From Rhytidiadelphus loreus (Eukaryota > Streptophyta > Bryopsida > Hypnales > Hylocomiaceae): a stretch of DNA of 64,000 bases. The stretch lies in the NCBI GenBank assembly GCA_947034895.1, contig OX344765.1, positions 12,529,001 to 12,593,000 on the forward strand, written 5' to 3'. Numbering within the stretch: position 1 is the stretch's first letter; the number at the start of each line of letters is the position of its first letter. Under the pieces are notes generated by a model. It made no database searches, was not told the origin of the DNA, and saw only the letters and a list, made by a program, of their open reading frames with translations. Shown piece by piece: positions 58,336-64,000 of this stretch. Made by a program: the position numbers and the translations under genes.

Positions 58336-61300
58336 ATCCGTCAGCAGGGGCTCCAGCAATTAGCCTATTCAGATAATTAAGTGTGTAACAGTAACAGTAG
58401 TAGCAATGGTTTGATTCTAATGCCCGGGATATGCTTTTGTTGGCCGAAAATCTGCAATCTGGAATCTCAACCAGGAGGACTTTCTGCGCTAGATTTTCAT
58501 AAAGTTTGACGCGAGGTGGACAAATCTTTGTAACTAACTGCCGATTCTTTGTTAACTACAATGATAGTGAGGAGGGAAATTTAGCATGACCTTGAAATTT
58601 AGTGTCACCAGAACATGTGAAAATTGGCACAATACAGGAATATTATATCAACCTGCACTAATTCAAAATCATGTGACTTTGGACCCACTCGCTCCATTAG
58701 GAGAAATGAGTGTAGCTGACTCGTTGCATTCCAATTTACAAGTGATTATAAACCTTTCAGTTACTGTTATCGTAGCCGACCCATTCTTAATCACCCCCTG
58801 ATTTCCAACCTATAGATTGTTCTGTTTCTCTGAAGTTGTGGCATAGTTTGGCTCATTGTGATTGGTTGCAAGGCTGTCAATATTGCAACCAACCCTTCCA
58901 AGGTCAATTTGGCAATTAGCCTATGGTTAGAAATAGAAAGGTCTATATCACCATTGTAGGTTGAAGAGAATCTTCCATTAAAATTTTTATAGTATTTACG
59001 TTTTGTGTATTAAAAATCTGAAAAAATAAACAATCCTCCAAATTCTATTTCTGTACATGGGAAAAATTCGGCACTTTAAAAACCTGCGCGTAATTGCATT
59101 AAGTGGTTGGAAATGGGTCGTCTGACATAGTAGTCAAAGAAAAAAAGAAAAATAGTATTGCTGGATTGAGTAACTGCCGAGTTACAGTGCTAACTGCTTT
59201 TTCTCATCCTTCGGCTGAATTCATGTGCATTGCACCTTCATTGATAGCACCAGCCAGCCAGAGCCCCCTTATTTTTAACTTGGTACCGGAATAATACTCA
59301 TCTGTTCCAACTGCCACGGCACTCATGCAAGACTCGACATCGAAAAAGCACAGATAAGCGGTTGGTTAGTCAAAAATGGAGGAACCTGAAATTCTGTTTC
59401 ATTTGTGTCAAAAATAAAACTAGAAACAAAAATGGAAAAATCCAACAGGGATGCATCACAGCATCACAGCATCACGCAGTCACCTGAATGGTAGCGTTGG
59501 TAGAGCTATCATTAGAAGGTGGTGGAGCCATTGGCTTTGCAGCGTCCAATGTGTGAAGACATATATGAAGTGCTCGGACGCTGTGCATCGGCGGCTTGCA
59601 CGTTCCGGACGACGTGGAGGGGGGATGTGGGATACAATAGACAATTACTAGCTCTTAAGCCTGGTTCGGCCCCACTCCATTTGAAGTTGAAAAAAGATGC
59701 TTTCATTCGTCACATGCACAGAGTTCAGTTGCAGACCGACATTAGCGATTCAGTTATTATTATTAGTCTGAGTGTCCAATTCGTTGATCACGAGCTGGGG
59801 TGAATGGTAACTATCTGACTGGCATTGGATCACCTCCGTCATCACTCAGTCACGGGCACTCATTCATTCCAGGGATTTTCACAACCAGCGACACTGAATT
59901 GCCTAGATAAGTTTTCTTAGTTTAAGATGGGAACAAACAATTCTCATCAAAGTAAATATCATACAATGAACCTCCTCGTGGTTTCTCCGTATTTGTAAGC
60001 AAACAAAAAGATTTTCTTGACCATTTCGAAAGTTATGGAATTACCATTTGAGGGACCTTGGACAGACTTTACATCCTACGAAATGAAGTATGTAGCAGAC
60101 ATGACCAAGGTTTTATAGCAATGAGAGAGTTCCCGGCTCCCACAAATCTTGTTGTGCTGCTACAATAACGCTTGAATACTGCTTCTATTTTTTTGTAGAG
60201 CACACGGACTATACTTCAATATCGCAACCACCACCTACATTCATACGTTACTGGCAACTTCACATATACGAACCAATCTTTCGGAGCCCTGAAGCAATTT
60301 CCGGAAGAACTGGCGGTTAGTTCATTGTTAGCCGGTGCCTTTGGGAAAATAACCGGTTGGAGTGTGAAAATGGAGGATTGAAAATTGGTATAAACATTGA
60401 TAGGACTGGCAACCAACTGGTGTGCAAAAATAATGGGGGTTATTTAGCTACCACTTCCATGAAATTTTTAGATTTCAGTTGCTTGCAATTTAGAATTTAA
60501 TGCTAATACCTACGTTATTAGAGGTGGGTATCGCTTCTTCTTAAACCAACTTTCAAGATGTATACAAGGATTGTGGCTTTGTCTAGTATTTGAAACTCTC
60601 TTATTATGGCTCAAGTGGCTCGGTATCAAAGTGGGAATATTATAAAGTTTTTGGAGTAATCATGAAGAAGTTGTTAGTTTTTTTGTAGGAGCTAAATCTC
60701 TTAAAGATGAAGATTTTCATTGATTCTATATGTTATTACAAAATGTTGCTTGTTTGTGCCCATTACTTAAAATTGTCATAGTTATATAGTTGGATTTAGG
60801 GTTGTTTTGCACCATTGCTAGTTGCTTGTTTACCACACTACAACTAGCGATGATGTTTGAGTGTTGATATGAAAGTTGGGTTTTGGCACCACAACAAATA
60901 ACATCAATGATATGCAAGTTGTACAAGTAGTCCTTGCAAAACTTGCATATCAATGTTCAAGCTTTGCTAACTCAAGTTGTTGCAACAACCAAGAAATCTT
61001 ACTCATTGACATCTGCAAGTGCTTTGATCATACAACAGTTGATAAATTTGAGACATGTGAAGACAATACATACTTAAATAACAACCACAATAGTTTTGAA
61101 CCTATTTGCCATGAAAAAATGGATTATTTCCAACTTATATGGAGGATGTATTGTAGCCTTTACAAATTCGAAGTTGAAGGAAATTGGCCAATGAGAATTT
61201 GATACCTAAGGAAATGAATTGGGAGATTTTGATAAGGATAGGATGCCTCTGGGAAAAATTGGTCCCTTCTACAAAGTAGAGGAAAATTACCGGGGCAACT

Positions 61301-61427
61301 CAAAAAACTTCCCAAACACTGCTCTGAAGTTCAATTGCAATTAAATCGACATATTTCCAATTGCCAAAAAAAGAAATGCACACGTGGGTATTTCCTTTGA
61401 TAATTACGACAAGAATTAATCATTTAA
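58336..61427. other. Spacer, no recognisable gene
   Basis: Several short ORFs, none with family motifs. GCATCACA is repeated at 59452-59475. The ORF at 59519-59803 is coding-like in composition but has no stop-free homologue I know. Confidence 0.35.
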
Positions 61428-62352
61428 CCCCTAAAGTCCCATTGTCCCCTCGGGGGACAATTTGGAATTCGGGCAGGTTCCTATGGGCTGAAATTTTACC
61501 CTAATTTTTTGAAACTTTTTTTGAAGATAGAAAATCTGATAAGCTTTGTGGGAATATAATTTTTATTTCAATCGGTGCCCGGAAGCAAAAGTTATACCAC
61601 AAAAAGCCTGAAACTGAACTCGGCGGGCAGCACAAAAAATATTGCAAAAATTCAAAACAATTTTTTTTTTAATTTTTTTCTCAAAGATAATGTTTTTGTC
61701 TACATCTAAAGCTTTGATTCATTCCACTTTGATTAGTGATGTGAAAGTTATGAACAATCTTATGTTTCGGGCAATCTAAGCATCTTTTTGGAAAAAAAAC
61801 ACTTGTAGGATTCATCTCAGAATGCAATTTTCAAATTTTTTCAAATTTTTTTTTTGAAAAGGTTAAATTTTCTTGTTAGAACAATCTCACCGTTGGGATT
61901 ATTGTATTTCAATCCCATCTAAGAGCTATTATCAATTTAGTTTTTCTTTCAATCTTGGACCTACTTCTACTTGACAATTTTTTGAAGTATGAAAATCAAG
62001 TTGTTATTTTTTGAAATTTTTTTCCTAGACTCCCAACTCAATTCTTCAACACAATAAATTTTAAATTCAAACTTCACTGTGTAATTTTTTTCCACAAATA
62101 GAGATCAAAGTCATCTAAAATTGCAGTCCAGTGTTCAAAAAAACTTGTTTTTTCAACTTTGAATGCTCATATCTCTCAATCTGTACGGTCAAACTTCATG
62201 AAATTTTTACCACATGATCTAAAACAAGTAAAGTTTAAGATCCTACGGTTCAATTCCAGAAAAAGTTTTTGTTTTGTTTTTTTGGACTAACGCAGTAGAA
62301 ATGGCAGTTTTGAGTGGTTTTTGACAGAAAAATGGCCTTGGGACTTTCGGGG
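61428..62352. mobile_element. TTAA-flanked element with CCCCTAAAG ends, copy 2
   Basis: A 925-bp element between TTAA at 61424-61427 and 62353-62356, inverted relative to copy 1. The left end is CCCCTAAAGTCCCATTGTCC with the palindrome ATTGTCCCC-TC-GGGGGACAAT at 61441-61460. The right end is the complement of CCCCGAAAGTCCCAAGGCC. Internal motifs (CACTCAAAACTGCC-type end, GGGCACCAAT-type block) are shared with copy 1. Identity is moderate, so these are old copies. Confidence 0.75.
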
Positions 62353-62356
62353 TTAA

Positions 62357-63655
62357 GCTGAATACAATTGTGCTAAACCCCATATCGCCAATATAACTCA
62401 ATGTTGCCAATTCCCTCGTACGTGTTGCAAGTCTCTTGTGACTCGACTCCTGCTAACTTCTACTCCGTACCTTTTTGCCCTTGGCCGCGGTGGCAACATT
62501 GTCACCCGGTGTAGGCCTTGCGGTGCTTCTCCCTGCAACAAACTGCTGGATTTCCTTCATTTGTTCCCATAAAAAATTTAAAAAATTGCCAACTCCTGAT
62601 CTGAAGGTTCAATGACGGTTCAATCCTCTGTCAATATATTCTTTCCGTTTCCCTTCTGAAAAGAATATCGGCAAGCCAGCTGATCATATGATGTGCATCA
62701 CTACAATTCCCACTGTAGGCAAATGGGACATAAATGTATCCTAAAATTGAAGTGCTGGGTAATTGACGGTAACAATGCCTCAATCCAGTTGTTCCCATTC
62801 ACTCAAGTCCCCACCAGTTATTACGTCTGTTTTCTCCGTCTGATCTGCAGCTGGCTGAAATCCTTGAACCGGCCTCCGGGGCTCCGTCCGTGCTTTCCTC
62901 CCTTTCCGAAGCTCGTGAAAATGCCACCAATGGAGAGACAACTTTGGCTGGCAGCCGAACCCCGGCCCTGGCTTGGCTTCAGTTGGCCCTTCCAGCAGCA
63001 TACATTTCAAGTCACTTTACCAGGCGGGCCGCGGGCAATGGCATTGTTACGCGACGCCTCGGATGAAGCGAGACTTCCTGGTCGCCGTCGATGAAAGCAG
63101 TTGGAACCATCGCAGCCGTATACTTGCTACCTACAAGTCCCTCGCTACAGTATTTCTACTGTTGGCATGAGCTTCCACCGTCGATCTCTTCCCCTAGAGC
63201 GCGGGGAAGCCGTCGATGGGCAGAATGCGGCGACTGGTGGCAGCGCACATTTTTTATTAGGCGGAGCGGTTAGGGATGATTGGGGTAGATTTGCCAATAC
63301 TATTCTGGAGTTTCATCGACAGTGGCGGTTGTAATTGGACCGGTTTGTACTGAAAACTACCCTGGTTACAGAAATTTCAGTTACACTGATTTGTCCTGAT
63401 CTACAGTGCGGGTGACTCTAATTACCCAAGTCACACAATTTTGAACTACTAGTGCAGGTTGGAATATCCGTGTATTCTACCAATCTTCACAAGAATAAAA
63501 TTTTGTGGGGACACCAGATTTCTATATGACGTTAATTTCTACGCTGATTTGTCCTAGTTACTTGCACTAAATTTTCAGTTTGTTCACTGAATCATTTTTT
63601 AGTAAATAACAAGTAGCATGTTTGTGATATTCTAGCTGTACCTCGTGGAAAGAGG
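62357..63655. other. Spacer with a GC-rich coding-like island
   Basis: 62840-63330 has raised GC and protein-like frames (for example LQLAEILEPASGAPSVLSSL, then ALAWLQLALPAAYISSHF) that break after about 90 codons. It may be a decayed exon; no family recognised. Confidence 0.3.
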
Positions 63656-63876
63656 CCAGGGAGAACTGACCCCCTCGCTCGGCCCTGCGGGCAAACCCTG
63701 GAATTATTTATTTTCTGCACATGAATTTTTTTGCAAATTTTGAATTCATTTTTGCAATCAGAGACCCCGAATTAGTCTAGGGAGGTGAAGAGTATACCCT
63801 AGAACGGCCCAAAATAGGGGGCATTTTTTTACTTGCACCCCTGGTAAGGCCGAGCGAGGGGGTCAATCCACCCTGA
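63656..63876. mobile_element. CTCGCTCG-family MITE, copy 5
   Basis: A 221-bp member flanked by a perfect 13-bp direct repeat TCGTGGAAAGAGG (63643-63655 and 63877-63889). The ends AGGGAGAACTGACCCCCTCGCTCGGCC and its imperfect complement form the terminal repeat of about 27 bp. The perfect flank repeat suggests this is the youngest copy in the window. Confidence 0.87.
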
Positions 63877-64000
63877 TCGTGGAAAGAGGGGTGGATTGAA
63901 TGAGAAATGCCCGTGAGGCATGGGGTTTGCCTGTTTGAGACCTTTTGATGTACAAATGATTTGTTCTTTTTGGCTTGAGCATTCTCCACCTCTTGGTCCT

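Noticed and set aside
1..64000. tRNA, rRNA or organelle-derived genes
   Set aside because: No tRNA B-box-like stem-loop sets, rRNA landmarks or plastid/mitochondrial genes were noticed, though a covariance-model search was not possible.

Overview
This is nuclear DNA of a land plant. It carries a spliced TIR-NBS-LRR resistance gene, a plant-type polyamine transporter, GT-AG introns, plant MITEs, a chromovirus-type Ty3/gypsy relic and AT-rich, gene-poor spacers. A TIR-type NLR argues against grasses and most other monocots; I cannot name the clade more closely. Only two genes look intact in 64 kb: the TNL gene (minus strand, 35756-32399, four exons, about 938 residues) and the polyamine uptake transporter (plus strand, 43429-44913, one coding exon, 494 residues).

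The left half (1-30150) is built on relics of a UFM1-specific protease (UFSP2-like) gene. Exon-sized pieces with intact splice borders occur in order in at least three tandem copies: A at 1-2473, B at 12930-15437 and C at 15438-23860. A fourth fragment, D (41886-42330), lies just upstream of the transporter. Copies A and C lie in a direct segmental duplication (1-9650 and 19613-30150). Because one copy often serves as the empty site for an insertion in the other, many mobile elements can be delimited to the base. Copy C has been split by a 2.48 kb long-TIR DNA transposon that appears to carry captured coiled-coil exons. Copy C's duplicated flank also holds a truncated gypsy element.

The middle (30150-38980) holds one of two 580-bp hAT-like MITEs, the TNL gene and a duplicated TNL upstream segment. 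The TNL's LRR exon is an array of 141-bp units cut by an in-frame TGA, with two decayed units behind it. From 38982 to 43049 the transporter's 5' region is present twice as arms of a 0.73-kb inverted duplication. Around the arms lie MITEs, a perfect 43-bp-arm hairpin and UFSP fragment D. The transporter's 5' leader shows a duplicated 52-bp exon-like unit and short upstream ORFs.

The right part (44914-64000) is mostly gene-free. It holds the second hAT-like MITE, Harbinger-like and TA-flanked MITEs, copies of a CCCCCTCGCTCGGCC-type MITE family, and two 930-bp elements with TTAA flanks, CCCCTAAAG termini and terminal hairpins. That last architecture resembles piggyBac and is unusual for a plant.
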